From an uncultured Clostridia bacterium (lineage in GTDB: Bacteria > Bacillota > Clostridia > Lachnospirales > CAG-274): a DNA stretch of 64,000 nt. The DNA lies in contig CALWLD010000001.1 of NCBI GenBank assembly GCA_944381435.1, forward strand, positions 1-64,000, given 5' to 3'. The notes below the pieces were generated by a model that was not told where the DNA came from, did not search any database, and worked only from the letters and a program-made list of their open reading frames with translations. Of the stretch, positions 1 to 8,574 are shown piece by piece. Each line of letters opens with the position of its first letter. Position 1 is the first letter of the stretch. The position numbers and the translations under genes were made by a program.

Positions 1-118
1 TTAAGGAAATATATTTTTATATAAAAACAAGTTTTTTAAAATTAAGGAAATATATTTTTATATAAAAACAAGTTTTTTAAAATTAAGGAAATATATTTTT
101 ATATAAAAACAAGTTTTT
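1..118. repeat. 41-bp tandem repeat, about 2.9 copies
   Basis: Units start at 1, 42 and 83. The first two are identical 41-mers and the third is cut after 36 bases. Each begins TTAAGGAAATATATTTTT and ends in a run of T and A. The array is truncated by the window edge, so the true copy number is unknown. It lies just upstream of murA and has no coding potential. Confidence 0.9.
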
Positions 119-192
119 ATATAAAAAATATTAAGTAACCAAAATATAGAACCCTTCATATTATAAAATATGAAATTTTTGGAGGGTTATAT

Positions 193-1452
193 ATGGGAAA
201 ATATATAATTGAGGGCAAAAATAAATTAAGCGGAGAAGTTTTTACAAGCGGTGCTAAAAACGCAGTGTTACCTATCCTTGCTAGCACTGTTTTAAATGGT
301 GGTATATGCGTATTAAAAAATGTACCTATGCTTTTAGATACATTTGTGGCTATAGATATTTTAAAAGATTTAGGTTGCAAGGTAGATTATAGCGAAAACA
401 CAGTTGTTATAAACTCTAAAGATATAAACAAAACACAAGTTAAAGAAGATTTAGTAAAAAAAATGCGTAGCTCTATAATATTTTTAGGTGCTTTGTTATC
501 AAGGTTTAAAGAGGCATCTATATCTTACCCTGGTGGTTGCAACCTTGGGAAAAGACCTATAGATTTTCATTTAGATGCTTTTAAAAATATGGGAATAAAC
601 ATAGAAGAAGATAACAACCTTATAAAAGCTAAAACAGATAATATAAAAGAAGCTGTTATTAATCTACCTTTTAAAAGCGTTGGAGCTACACAAAATGTTA
701 TTTTAGCATCTATATTTGTAAAAGGAAGAGTTGTTATAAAAAACTGTGCTAAAGAGCCAGAAATAATAGATATGGCTAACTTTTTAAATAAGCTAGGGGC
801 TAACATAAAAGGTGCAGGCACAGATGTTATTACTATAACAGGGGTAGATAAGCTAAAAGATTTTATAGAATATGAAATAATGCCAGATAGGATAGAGGCA
901 GGGACATTTTTATGTATGGCAGCTATAACAGATGGAAATGTAAAAGTTAAAAATATACCCCCTATCTATTTAAAAGCTTTAACTGATGTTTTACAAAAAA
1001 TAGGATATATAATAGAAGAAGACAAAAACTCTATAGCTATAAAGCAGGGAAATAATAAAAACCCTATAGATTTTTTAGAAACAAAGCCTTATCCATATTT
1101 TCCTACAGATTTACAACCTCAAATAATGAGCCTTTTAGCTACCATAAAAGGAACAAGCATTATAAAAGAAAATATATTTGAGGCAAGAGATAAACATATA
1201 AAAGAGCTTAATAAGCTAGGTTGCAATATATTAACAGATAAAGATATGTTTATTATAAATGGTGTTAAAAGTTTAAAAGGGGATACAGTTTTTTCTAAAG
1301 ATTTAAGAGGTGGGGCTTGTCTTATATGTGCAGGGCTTTTTGCAGAAGGTAAAACCATTGTAGAAGGAGCTTGTTATATAAACAGAGGTTATGAAAATTT
1401 AGATAAAAAGCTAAGCATTTTAGGTGCAAACATAAAATATATAAAAGATTAG
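193..1452 (+). CDS. murA: UDP-N-acetylglucosamine 1-carboxyvinyltransferase (MurA)
   Basis: MurA transfers enolpyruvate from PEP to UDP-GlcNAc, the first committed step of peptidoglycan synthesis in the cytoplasm. The 419-residue protein has the normal family length. The N-terminal substrate motif SGAKNAVLP puts Lys22 and Asn23 in place, and the loop PGGCNLGKRP carries the catalytic Cys116 that fosfomycin alkylates. The motif DRIEAGT is also present. The ATG follows GGAGGG (181-186) by 6 nt. It directly precedes divIB and then ftsZ, so it is the copy belonging to the division and cell-wall cluster. Firmicutes often carry a second paralogue; which one this is cannot be told from the window. 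Identification is secure. Confidence 0.97.
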   Translation: MGKYIIEGKNKLSGEVFTSGAKNAVLPILASTVLNGGICVLKNVPMLLDTFVAIDILKDLGCKVDYSENTVVINSKDINKTQVKEDLVKKMRSSIIFLGALLSRFKEASISYPGGCNLGKRPIDFHLDAFKNMGINIEEDNNLIKAKTDNIKEAVINLPFKSVGATQNVILASIFVKGRVVIKNCAKEPEIIDMANFLNKLGANIKGAGTDVITITGVDKLKDFIEYEIMPDRIEAGTFLCMAAITDGNVKVKNIPPIYLKALTDVLQKIGYIIEEDKNSIAIKQGNNKNPIDFLETKPYPYFPTDLQPQIMSLLATIKGTSIIKENIFEARDKHIKELNKLGCNILTDKDMFIINGVKSLKGDTVFSKDLRGGACLICAGLFAEGKTIVEGACYINRGYENLDKKLSILGANIKYIKD

Positions 1453-1461
1453 GTGAAACTA

Positions 1462-2175
1462 ATGAAAAAAATATACATTTATATTTTAATGGTTATAGCG
1501 TTAATAGCATTAGCTTTTATGCTATTAATGCTATCGCCTTGGCTTAACATAACAAATATTGAAATAGAAGGTTTAAAGACTTTAGATAAGGCTAACATTA
1601 CAAGAGAGCTAAAGCTTGATAAACCTACAAATATATTAAGCTTTAATAGCTTTATTGCTAAAAGAAGGCTAAATAACAACTATTATGTAGAAGATGTTAC
1701 CGTAGAAAAAAAACTACCTAACAGCATAACAGTTAGCATTAAAGAAAGGGAGATAGCAGGATATATCCCTTATGCTAATGAATATTTATATATAGATAAA
1801 GAAGGAAGAGTTTTAGATATTAAGCCAAACTATAAAGAGGCATTGCCTATGATTTATGGGCTAGAATTTGATAGCTTTACAATAGGTAAAAAGTTAGATA
1901 CTAACAACGATGAAGCTTTTTTAATAGTTATGGAAATAACAAATGCTATAAAAGATAAGGATAATTTAAAAAGCATAACAAAAATAGATGTAAGCCATTT
2001 ATCTGATATACATTTATATACAGAAAATATAGATGTTATATTAGGTGATAAGGAAGCATTAAATATAAAAATGAATACATTAAATGAAATATTAAAAGAA
2101 TTTAAACCAGAGGAAAAAGGTACATTATACATAGATGATATAAACAAATCCCCTGTATTTAGATATATTACTTAA
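1462..2175 (+). CDS. divIB: Cell division protein DivIB/FtsQ
   Basis: A short cytoplasmic tail is followed by one membrane segment (about residues 5-25). Next comes a POTRA-type domain starting near LNITNIEIEGLKTLD, then a beta domain of the FtsQ/DivIB type. Such proteins act outside the membrane in the divisome and bind FtsL/DivIC and FtsB partners. A GTG at 1453 is in frame immediately after the murA stop. I chose ATG 1462 because AGGTG (1451-1455) sits 6 nt before it and would be lost as a ribosome site if GTG were used. The length of 237 residues is typical for Clostridia. It is co-transcribed with murA. Confidence 0.88.
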   Translation: MKKIYIYILMVIALIALAFMLLMLSPWLNITNIEIEGLKTLDKANITRELKLDKPTNILSFNSFIAKRRLNNNYYVEDVTVEKKLPNSITVSIKEREIAGYIPYANEYLYIDKEGRVLDIKPNYKEALPMIYGLEFDSFTIGKKLDTNNDEAFLIVMEITNAIKDKDNLKSITKIDVSHLSDIHLYTENIDVILGDKEALNIKMNTLNEILKEFKPEEKGTLYIDDINKSPVFRYIT

Positions 2176-2278
2176 TATATTATAAAAAATGATAAAATTT
2201 GTAATAAAAATTTAATATTTATACTTGAAAATTTGTTAAAAAAAATATATACTATAAATAAAACTAATTTATAAAAGA

Positions 2279-2307
2279 TTGAAAAATTAAAATATATAGT
2301 ATATAAT
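2279..2307 (+). promoter_or_regulatory. Predicted sigma-A promoter of ftsZ
   Basis: TTGAAA at 2279-2284, a 17-bp spacer and a perfect TATAAT at 2302-2307 lie 42 bp before the ftsZ start. ftsZ therefore probably has its own promoter besides readthrough from divIB. Confidence 0.6.
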
Positions 2308-2348
2308 AGAAAGATAAGACAGAAATTATTGTTTAGGAGGGTTATATC

Positions 2349-3548
2349 TTGATAGGGTTAGAGAACATAAATAACGAAGAAGAGAAAATAATTGTTGTAG
2401 GCGTAGGTGGAGCTGGTAATAACGCCGTTGATAGAATGGTAGAATCTGGAGCATCTGATATAGATTTTATTGCTATTAATACAGATAGACAAGCTCTTAA
2501 CAAAAGCTTGGCTCAAAAAACTATTGTTATAGGAGAAAAATCTACACGTGGTCTTGGAGCAGGAGGTAACCCTGAAAAAGGAAGGCTTGCTGCAGAAGAA
2601 TCTAAAGATGAAATATCAGAAGCTATACAAGGTGCTGATATGGTTTTTGTTGCTGCTGGTATGGGCGGAGGCACAGGTACAGGAGCTGCTTCTGTTGTTG
2701 CAAACATTGCTAAAAGCCAAGGCATCTTAACAGTTGCTGTTGTTACAAAACCTTTCGAATTTGAAGGTAGAAAAAGAGCTTTAAATGCTATTGAAGGTAT
2801 AGAAAACCTAAGAGAAAATGTTGACACATTAATAGTTATACCTAACGAACGTATTTTAGATATTATAGAAGATGATGTTACTCAAATAGAAGCTTTCCAT
2901 AAAGTAGATGAAGTTTTAAAACAAGGTGTTACAGGCATTGCTAACATTATCAAAAATCCTTCTCAAATAAACGTAGACTTTGCCGATGTTACTACTATTA
3001 TGAAAGATAAAGGCTATGCTCATTTAGGTGTTGGGGAAGGTAGCGGTAAAAACAAAATACAAGATGCTGTAAACGAGGCTATCAATAGCCCTCTTTTAGA
3101 AACTTCTATAGATGGTGCTAAAAGCTTACTTGTTAACGTAGCAGGCGGTCCAGATTTAGCTCTTAAAGAAATAAACAGAGGTTTATCTAGCATTAGAGAT
3201 ATGCTTGATATATCTGCAAATATTATTTATGGTTCTTCTATAGAGGAAAACCTTAAAGATAAAGTTGTTATAACTATTGTTGCTACAGACCTTAAAGATG
3301 TTTGCGATGATAACACTACAAGTGCTATAAGCCAACCTATAAGCCAACCTATAAACCATACACCAAGCGTTAAACCTCAACATTTACAAGATGGCTTTTC
3401 AAATGTTACAGAGCAACAACCAGTTATAAATCATACACAAGAGCCTATATTTACTAATAATAATGATTATGGCTTAAACAGACAAAGCAATAACGAAAAT
3501 GAAGGTGGCAAATTAAACATACCTACATTTTTAAGAAAAAATAGATAA
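2349..3548 (+). CDS. ftsZ: Cell division protein FtsZ
   Basis: FtsZ is the tubulin-like GTPase that builds the cytokinetic ring. The 399-residue protein shows the N-terminal nucleotide fold ([15 protein letters not shown]), the tubulin signature GGGTGTG at 106-112 and the T7 synergy loop NVDFADV near 207-213. A variable Gln/Asn/Pro-rich linker follows, about residues 320-380. The C-terminal tail [12 protein letters not shown] is the usual docking peptide for FtsA, SepF or EzrA. The start is TTG, set by AGGAGG (2335-2340) 8 nt upstream. Identification is certain. Confidence 0.98.
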   Translation: MIGLENINNEEEKIIVVGVGGAGNNAVDRMVESGASDIDFIAINTDRQALNKSLAQKTIVIGEKSTRGLGAGGNPEKGRLAAEESKDEISEAIQGADMVFVAAGMGGGTGTGAASVVANIAKSQGILTVAVVTKPFEFEGRKRALNAIEGIENLRENVDTLIVIPNERILDIIEDDVTQIEAFHKVDEVLKQGVTGIANIIKNPSQINVDFADVTTIMKDKGYAHLGVGEGSGKNKIQDAVNEAINSPLLETSIDGAKSLLVNVAGGPDLALKEINRGLSSIRDMLDISANIIYGSSIEENLKDKVVITIVATDLKDVCDDNTTSAISQPISQPINHTPSVKPQHLQDGFSNVTEQQPVINHTQEPIFTNNNDYGLNRQSNNENEGGKLNIPTFLRKNR

Positions 3549-3554
3549 TAAATA

Positions 3555-3589
3555 AAAAAGGTTGTAGACTTTTTGTCTACAACCTTTTT
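3555..3589 (+). terminator. Terminator of ftsZ, formed by the end of element B1
   Basis: A 15-bp perfect stem (3555-3569 with 3575-3589) with a five-T loop ends in a run of T, 6 bases after the ftsZ stop codon. The same sequence motif, GGTTGTAGAC, forms the 5' end of the dispersed element B, so the element appears to supply the terminator. Confidence 0.85.
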
Positions 3590-3721
3590 GTGATTATTAG
3601 ATTCTTTGCTTTAAGGAAAGGTTTTTGTAATTATCTAAACCAACACCCCCTTATGTGGGCACACACCGCACCCAGTGAAATATGGCTTAAATTTTTGATA
3701 GGTATTTATTTTGTCTACAAC
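3560..3721 (+). mobile_element. Dispersed element B, copy B1
   Basis: This is a non-coding element of about 160 bp. The left end GGTTGTAGAC and the right end GTCTACAAC are inverted repeats of each other. Inside is the block AAGGTTTTTGTAATTATCT, shared with copy B2, followed by a C-rich core (3641-3675) around a weak GTGGG/CCGCAC dyad and then ATGGCTTAAATTTTTGA, also shared with B2. The resemblance to a miniature inverted-repeat element is my inference; no transposase is present. Confidence 0.7.
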
Positions 3722-3732
3722 TTTTTTATTAA

Positions 3733-3876
3733 TTATAATTAAGGTACGACTTAATTTTTAGCAATTTATAAAATTGATAAATTATTAAAATTTATATAAG
3801 GCTTTTTGTATTAAATTTTAGTTAAATAAATTTTAGGAGTGCCTGTTTTTGAATACAAAGTATTCAAAAAATTGAT
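3733..3876 (+). repeat. Dispersed repeat A, copy A1
   Basis: This AT-rich repeat abuts the right end of B1. It begins with the dyad AATTAAGGTACGACTTAATT, continues through an AAATTTATATA...GTATTAAATTTTA segment and ends with the dyad TTTGAATACAAAGTATTCAA followed by AATTGAT. At least six further copies occur in the window. No reading frame is conserved. Confidence 0.8.
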
Positions 3877-3896
3877 TTATTTTAAAATATTACATA

Positions 3897-4604
3897 TTAA
3901 AAACTCTCGTTAATAGATATATATTGTAGGCTATTTATCCTGCTTAACTTCCTTAAGGCTATTTGATAAAAAATGCTTGTATCTTTAATAGGTAAAATAT
4001 CTATTGCTTTGCATAGTTTATCATAGCTTTTTATTTCTTCTTCTATTGCCAAAAGTAAGCTAGATTTAAAAGGGATATTCATATTTATATTTAAAGGCTT
4101 TTCTTCAAAGCTTTCATTTTTCAAATTTTTATAATAATCTTTTAAGGCTAAACATTGGGATAAACAATCATTGCTAATATTTTCTATTTTTTCGCAAACC
4201 TTGTTATTTTCACATTTTTTTATTAAGTTTTTATAAAATATATGGCTGTTAGCCTCATCTTGTATAAAATCTTCTATATAATTTAAAATTTCTAAATTGT
4301 TTTCTTTTAAATTTATGTTAGTTACATTTTGTTTGTTTTTTTCTATGTTTTGCTGTATTTCTTCGTTTATTTTATCAAGCTCTTCTTGGGTTAAAGGTTT
4401 TAAAGTTATATCTGATGGTTGGTTGTTTTGGTTAAACCCATTGTTTATATAAGGGTTTTGTACATTGTTAAATCTATTGTCTATATAAGGGTTTTGTACA
4501 TTGTTAAATCTATTGTCTATATAAGGGTTTTGTATATTGTTAAATCTATTGTTTATATAAGGATTTTGCATATTATTAAATCTATTATTAAAAAATAAGG
4601 GCAT
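3897..4604 (-). CDS. Ferritin-like domain protein with N-terminal Asn-rich repeats
   Basis: I do not recognise a named family for this 235-residue protein. Residues 6-55 are four near-perfect 12-residue repeats of the pattern NRFNNVQNPYID, followed by an Asn/Gln-rich stretch. From about residue 70 the protein is helical. YIEDFIQDEANSHIFYKNL (109-127) resembles the first helix of ferritin-like, spore-coat-associated proteins common in Clostridia, and a paired Glu-rich helix (AIEEEIKSYDKL) follows. The ATG is set by AGGAGG (reverse of 4611-4616). No signal peptide is visible. A coat or surface-structure role is plausible but unproven. It is a single-gene unit facing ftsZ. Confidence 0.65.
   Translation of the reverse strand: MPLFFNNRFNNMQNPYINNRFNNIQNPYIDNRFNNVQNPYIDNRFNNVQNPYINNGFNQNNQPSDITLKPLTQEELDKINEEIQQNIEKNKQNVTNINLKENNLEILNYIEDFIQDEANSHIFYKNLIKKCENNKVCEKIENISNDCLSQCLALKDYYKNLKNESFEEKPLNINMNIPFKSSLLLAIEEEIKSYDKLCKAIDILPIKDTSIFYQIALRKLSRINSLQYISINESF
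4433..4591 (-). repeat. 36-bp in-frame minisatellite
   Basis: About four direct 36-bp units encode the 12-residue NRFNNVQNPYI(D/N) repeats. Neighbouring units differ by only a few bases, so copy number could change by slippage or recombination without breaking the reading frame. Confidence 0.85.
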
Positions 4605-4662
4605 AGCATACCTCCTGTTATTTGTTATATATAGTCTATGAAGATATGTAAAATTTGTTACA

Positions 4663-5436
4663 TTAATTTATGTAAACAGTTGTACCTTTTTCTATGTTTT
4701 CATAAAACCATTTTATATCTTCTATTTCCATACGAACACAACCATTAGAGCATCTTTGCCCTATTGTATCATCTATTATGTTTTTATCTTTATCCATAGC
4801 TACAGAATGATAAAGATAAGAATTGTTAAATCTAAGCCAATACATAGCACCGCTTTTAAGCCTTTCGCTATAAAACCATTCCCCTTTATCGCTTATTTTA
4901 AATACACCACGGGTTGTAGGAGATTCATTTACCCCTGTGCCACAAGGTATAGTTTTTATAAGGTGCCAGTTTTTATATTCTCCTTTAAAAATATATGTAA
5001 GTTGCCTATATATATCAGTAAATACTAAAAAATCTGTTTCGCTTTTAAGCTCTAGGCTATTTATATATGTTTCAAGCTCCTTATCTTTAAGCCTTTCATC
5101 ACTTGAAATAGGTGTTTCTGGTATATATAAATCTTCTCTTTTTAAGAAGCCTTCTATATTTAGCATATCATTTTTTACTAAATAAATTTTTCTTGTTTTA
5201 TCTTGTAAAATCTCTAGGTTAGTGCCTTTTTCTATGGTAGCTATTTTGGTTGTTAAATTTTCATCTAAATAAAGGTTACAGTCATTAAGAGCTGTTGCTA
5301 TAACAGGGGAGGGTATAATTTTTTGTTCTATATTATAAATGCTTGCAAGCACAGTGTTGTTTTTTTCATAAATAATAATAAATAAAAATAAGAAACTAGA
5401 TAAAATAAGCCCTATTTTAATAATCTTTTTTTCCAT
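4663..5436 (-). CDS. Membrane-anchored L,D-transpeptidase (YkuD domain)
   Basis: L,D-transpeptidases make 3-3 peptidoglycan crosslinks or attach proteins to the wall outside the membrane. This 257-residue protein has one N-terminal hydrophobic anchor (residues 7-24). An SH3-like region (about 45-110: YLDENLTTKIATIEKGTNLEI) is followed by a C-terminal YkuD domain from about 130. The catalytic region has His210 (LYHSVAM) and Cys233 in CSNGCVRM, matching the family pattern HX(14-22)(S/T)XGCX(R/N). The ATG lies after GGAGGAT on the minus strand. It runs alone, divergent from arsR. A role in spore cortex or vegetative wall cannot be chosen from sequence. Confidence 0.88.
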   Translation of the reverse strand: MEKKIIKIGLILSSFLFLFIIIYEKNNTVLASIYNIEQKIIPSPVIATALNDCNLYLDENLTTKIATIEKGTNLEILQDKTRKIYLVKNDMLNIEGFLKREDLYIPETPISSDERLKDKELETYINSLELKSETDFLVFTDIYRQLTYIFKGEYKNWHLIKTIPCGTGVNESPTTRGVFKISDKGEWFYSERLKSGAMYWLRFNNSYLYHSVAMDKDKNIIDDTIGQRCSNGCVRMEIEDIKWFYENIEKGTTVYIN

Positions 5437-5512
5437 ATTATCCTCCTTATAAGATTTATATTAAATTATATGGAAATTATATATTATCTATTACAAAAAA
5501 ACATATTTACAA

Positions 5513-5556
5513 ATATCGATATGACGTGTATTATATATCTATAATTATCGATATGA
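5513..5556 (+). promoter_or_regulatory. Candidate ArsR operator (paired TATCGATATGA sites)
   Basis: The motif (A/T)TATCGATATGA occurs at 5513-5524 and again at 5545-5556, 32 bp apart, each containing the palindrome ATCGAT. The second copy overlaps the arsR ribosome site. Position and symmetry fit autoregulation by ArsR; this is inference. Confidence 0.5.
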
Positions 5557-5566
5557 GGAGGTAGCT

Positions 5567-5860
5567 ATGTTTAAAGATTACAAAAAAAGTGCTGAAATAT
5601 TTAAGGCTTTTTGTGATGAAAGCAGGCTTAAAATTTTGGAAATATTATTAACAGGTGAAAAATGTAGCTGTGAAATGTGCGGAAATGATATATTAGAAAA
5701 GCTAGATATTAGCCAATCTACATTATCTCATCATTTAAAAATACTTGTTAATTCTAAAATAGTAAATGCTAGAAAAGAAGGCAAATGGACTCATTATAGC
5801 ATTAGCAAAGAAAATGTAGATTATGCTATTAGCCTTCTTAATGTATTAAAATCTAGCTAA
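5567..5860 (+). CDS. arsR: ArsR/SmtB-family metalloregulatory repressor
   Basis: This 97-residue winged-helix repressor is expected to leave DNA when As(III) or Sb(III) binds. The sensor motif EKCSCEMC supplies Cys33, Cys35 and Cys38, the same CXCXXC spacing as the ELCVCDLC motif of classical ArsR. It is followed by the recognition helix region ISQSTLSHHLKIL. The ATG is preceded by GAGGAGGT. It is the first gene of a three-gene unit with a permease and an arsenate reductase, which makes arsenic the most likely signal. Antimonite or bismuth are alternatives. Confidence 0.92.
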   Translation: MFKDYKKSAEIFKAFCDESRLKILEILLTGEKCSCEMCGNDILEKLDISQSTLSHHLKILVNSKIVNARKEGKWTHYSISKENVDYAISLLNVLKSS

Positions 5861-5870
5861 GAGGGGTATT

Positions 5871-6878
5871 ATGTTTAGCTTTATAGAAGAACAAATTTTA
5901 GGTATGAAATGGCTTAGTGTATTAATAGAAAATATGTTAAGCTTAATGGGGTTAGATATAAAAACAAAAATAGGAGAAAGCATACACTTTTTTATTTATG
6001 ATACAATAAAAATAATGCTTTTGCTATGTGTGTTAGTTTTTTCTATATCATATATACAAAGTTATTTTCCACCAGAACGTACAAAGAAAATATTATCTAG
6101 GTTTAAAGGGTTAGTTGCTAACACAATATCTGCAATTTTAGGCACAATAACCCCTTTTTGCTCTTGCTCATCTATACCTATATTTATAGGCTTTACAAAC
6201 GCAGGTTTATCTATAGGTAGCACGTTTTCTTTTTTAATATCATCACCTTTAGTAGATTTAGGTTCTATAATACTTTTAGCTAGCATATTTGGTTTTAAAA
6301 TAGCTATTACTTATGTTATATTAGGGGTTATATTAGCTATTATAGGTGGTTTTATAATAGAAAAATTTAAGCTAGAAAAATATATACAAAAAGATATGCT
6401 AAAAGGTAACTGCTCTTGTGGTTGTAAAAAAGAAGAAATACCAACATATACAAAAAAACAACGCGTTATATATGCTAAAAACGAAATGATAGCTACTTTT
6501 AAAAGCGTTTATTTATATATTTTAGTTGGTGTTTTAATAGGAGCTTTTATCCATAACTATATACCAGAAGATGTTATTCAAAAAATATTAGGAGAAGAAA
6601 ACATATTTTCTGTAGTTATTGCAACTATTGTAGGTATACCTATGTATGCTAGCACCTTTGGAACTTTACCTATAGCAGAGGCTTTATATGACAAAGGGGT
6701 GGGGATAGGAACTATACTTTCCTTTATTATGAGCATAACAGCATTGTCTTTACCATCTATGATTATGCTAAAAAGAGTTTTAAAAACAAAGCTTTTATTT
6801 ATATTTATTGGTATAGTAACTTTTGGTATAATAATTATAGGATATTTATTTAATATATTTGAAAAATTTTTAATATAA
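5871..6878 (+). CDS. arsP: ArsP/DUF318-type permease, probable arsenical efflux
   Basis: This 335-residue integral membrane protein has about eight hydrophobic segments. The conserved block FCSCSSIPIFIGFTNAGL and the following SSPLVDLGSI are typical of the PF03773 (ArsP/YraQ/SO_0444) permeases. A cytoplasmic Cys-rich loop CSCGCKKEE sits near residue 180. ArsP proteins export trivalent organoarsenicals, while related members are tied to other metals. Placement between arsR and arsC favours arsenic here. It starts 11 bp after arsR, so the two are co-transcribed. The symbol is a family-level assignment; the substrate is inferred. Confidence 0.78.
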   Translation: MFSFIEEQILGMKWLSVLIENMLSLMGLDIKTKIGESIHFFIYDTIKIMLLLCVLVFSISYIQSYFPPERTKKILSRFKGLVANTISAILGTITPFCSCSSIPIFIGFTNAGLSIGSTFSFLISSPLVDLGSIILLASIFGFKIAITYVILGVILAIIGGFIIEKFKLEKYIQKDMLKGNCSCGCKKEEIPTYTKKQRVIYAKNEMIATFKSVYLYILVGVLIGAFIHNYIPEDVIQKILGEENIFSVVIATIVGIPMYASTFGTLPIAEALYDKGVGIGTILSFIMSITALSLPSMIMLKRVLKTKLLFIFIGIVTFGIIIIGYLFNIFEKFLI

Positions 6879-6890
6879 AAGGAGAAAAAT

Positions 6891-7280
6891 ATGAAAAAAG
6901 TAGCGTTTATATGTGTTCATAATTCTTGTCGCTCTCAAATTGCAGAGGCTTTAGGAAAGCATTTTGGAAAAGATATTTTTAAAAGCTATTCTGCAGGCAC
7001 TGAGCTAAAACCTCAAATAAACCAAGATGCAGTTAGGCTTATGAAAGAAATATATAACATAGATATGGAAGAAACACAGTATTCTAAACTATACAATGAC
7101 ATAGAAGAACCAGATTTGTTAATATCTATGGGGTGTAACGTAGCTTGTCCTGTTTTAGATAAAGATTTTTATGCAAACTGGAAGTTAGAAGACCCAACAG
7201 GTAAAAGCGATGAGGAGTTTAAAAAGATTATATTTAAAATAGAAGAAAACATAAAAGAGCTTATAAAAGAATTATCATAA
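6891..7280 (+). CDS. arsC: Arsenate reductase, low-molecular-weight phosphatase type
   Basis: This 129-residue cytoplasmic enzyme reduces As(V) to As(III) for export. The phosphatase loop CVHNSCRS gives the CX5R site with Cys8 and Arg14. The second redox pair is Cys82 and Cys86 in MGCNVACP, where S. aureus ArsC has Cys82 and Cys89. The closer spacing is common in clostridial members. The motif EDPTGKS supplies the aspartate general acid. It is the last gene of the arsR operon, 12 bp after the permease. Thioredoxin is the expected reductant from family knowledge. Confidence 0.9.
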   Translation: MKKVAFICVHNSCRSQIAEALGKHFGKDIFKSYSAGTELKPQINQDAVRLMKEIYNIDMEETQYSKLYNDIEEPDLLISMGCNVACPVLDKDFYANWKLEDPTGKSDEEFKKIIFKIEENIKELIKELS

Positions 7281-7288
7281 AAATATAG

Positions 7289-7455
7289 AGGTTGTAGATG
7301 TTTTGCAATTTTAATATTTTAGAATAAAGGCAAGATAATATAAATCATCTATTCCACCCGCCACCCTTATTCTAGGGCTTTGCCCTAGAACCCTTTAATT
7401 ACTCAAATATTTATCATAGAAGTCTTTTAATAAATTTTAATATTATTTTATATAG
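7289..7455 (+). mobile_element. Dispersed element B, copy B5 (degenerate)
   Basis: It begins GAGGTTGTAGATG and contains a C-rich core, CCACCCGCCACCC. This is followed by the hairpin TAGGGCTTTGCCCTA and the tail GAACCCTTTAATTA, identical over more than 30 bases to copy B4 on the other strand. The right inverted end has decayed. Confidence 0.6.
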
Positions 7456-7460
7456 AGTTT

Positions 7461-7487
7461 AAGGCTATGGACAAAGTCCATAGCCTT
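7461..7487 (-). terminator. Terminator of the araC-type gene
   Basis: Arms AAGGCTATGGAC (7461-7472) and GTCCATAGCCTT (7476-7487) form a 12-bp stem with a three-base loop. The stem overlaps the stop codon of the AraC gene. The following minus-strand bases are AAACTCTATATAAAA, a weak U-tract. Confidence 0.6.
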
Positions 7488-8313
7488 ATGATATATGTAG
7501 CTTTTTATATTCCACAGGGGATAACCCATAATATTTTTTAAAGCTTTTACTAAAATGATAAGCATCTTCATAACCTACAATAGAAGATATTTCTTTAATG
7601 CTTAAATCTTTGTTTTTAAGGAGCAAATCTTTTGCGTTTTCAAGCCTTACTTTTATAAGGTAGTTTATAGGGGTTTCGCCTATTTCTTCTTTAAATACTT
7701 TAGATATATAAAAAGGGCTTAAATATAAATTTTTTGCAATTTGCTCAAGGGATATTTTCTCTGCAAAATGCTCGTGAAAATAAGATAACATTTCTTTGCT
7801 AATGTTAGATTTTTTGCTTTCAGAAGCTATGTTATTTTCTTGTTGTTTTTCTCTAATAGCTAGAAGAATAAACTGGGTAAGGTAAGATTGGAGCATAAAA
7901 TCTTTCCCTGTTTGCTCTAGGTTGTTTTCTTCTGTGATAAAATCTATTAGGTTAAGAAATTTTTTCCTTGATGATGCAGTTGTTTTAATAATAGGATATT
8001 CATTTAAAAACAAGGTGTTTTCTATCATATTATTAAATTTAAAATTAGAAAAGCCCATAAAAAATTCTAAACTTGGCTTTTCTGTAGACACAGGCATACC
8101 ATAATGAGTTTGCTCTGGGTTTATAAAAACAATATCACCTTCTTCTACATCGTAAGAAACATTATCTATGTTAAAAATAGCCTTACCAGATATAATATAA
8201 GCTATTTCCATATGGTTATGGCTATGTGTGTTTTCTTTATCTTGCCTTATGCCTTTAACGCAAAAAAGCATATTAGGGCTAAAATTTGTAAAATCTATGT
8301 TTGTTATGTGCAT
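7486..8313 (-). CDS. AraC-family transcriptional regulator with cupin sensor domain
   Basis: This is a 275-residue regulator. Residues 1-120 form a cupin-type sensor (HSHNHMEIAYIISGKAIFNI; then EGDIVFINPEQTHYG), which normally binds a small ligand. Residues about 175-275 hold two helix-turn-helix motifs of the AraC class (LSPFYISKVFKEEIGETPI and GYEDAYHFSKSFKKYYGLSP). It is divergently transcribed from the ABC exporter at 8575 across a 261-bp gap whose exporter promoter has a good -10 but no clear -35. That is the usual layout for an activator of the neighbouring operon. The ligand is unknown. Confidence 0.9.
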   Translation of the reverse strand: MHITNIDFTNFSPNMLFCVKGIRQDKENTHSHNHMEIAYIISGKAIFNIDNVSYDVEEGDIVFINPEQTHYGMPVSTEKPSLEFFMGFSNFKFNNMIENTLFLNEYPIIKTTASSRKKFLNLIDFITEENNLEQTGKDFMLQSYLTQFILLAIREKQQENNIASESKKSNISKEMLSYFHEHFAEKISLEQIAKNLYLSPFYISKVFKEEIGETPINYLIKVRLENAKDLLLKNKDLSIKEISSIVGYEDAYHFSKSFKKYYGLSPVEYKKLHIS

Positions 8314-8501
8314 AAAATCACCTACAATCTAAGTAAATATATTTTGCTATTTATATTATACTTTATAACATATAAATTGGCAATAAAATAAGAAAATATT
8401 AATATTATTGTAATAAAAGGGGATAAAGATAGCTTTAAGATTATATAAAATTATATTAAGATTACATAACAATATATTACATTATTAAAGCAAGAATGTA
8501 C

Positions 8502-8530
8502 ATTTTTTTTTACCAAAATAAGTTTATAAT
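8502..8530 (+). promoter_or_regulatory. Candidate activator-dependent promoter of the ABC exporter
   Basis: TATAAT at 8525-8530 lies 45 bp before the first exporter gene. The position 17 bp upstream holds ATTTTT, a poor -35 match. This fits control by the divergent AraC-type regulator but is only suggestive. Confidence 0.35.
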
Positions 8531-8574
8531 GTAGAGATAGATTATAACATTTTAACATAACAGGAGGGAATGCT

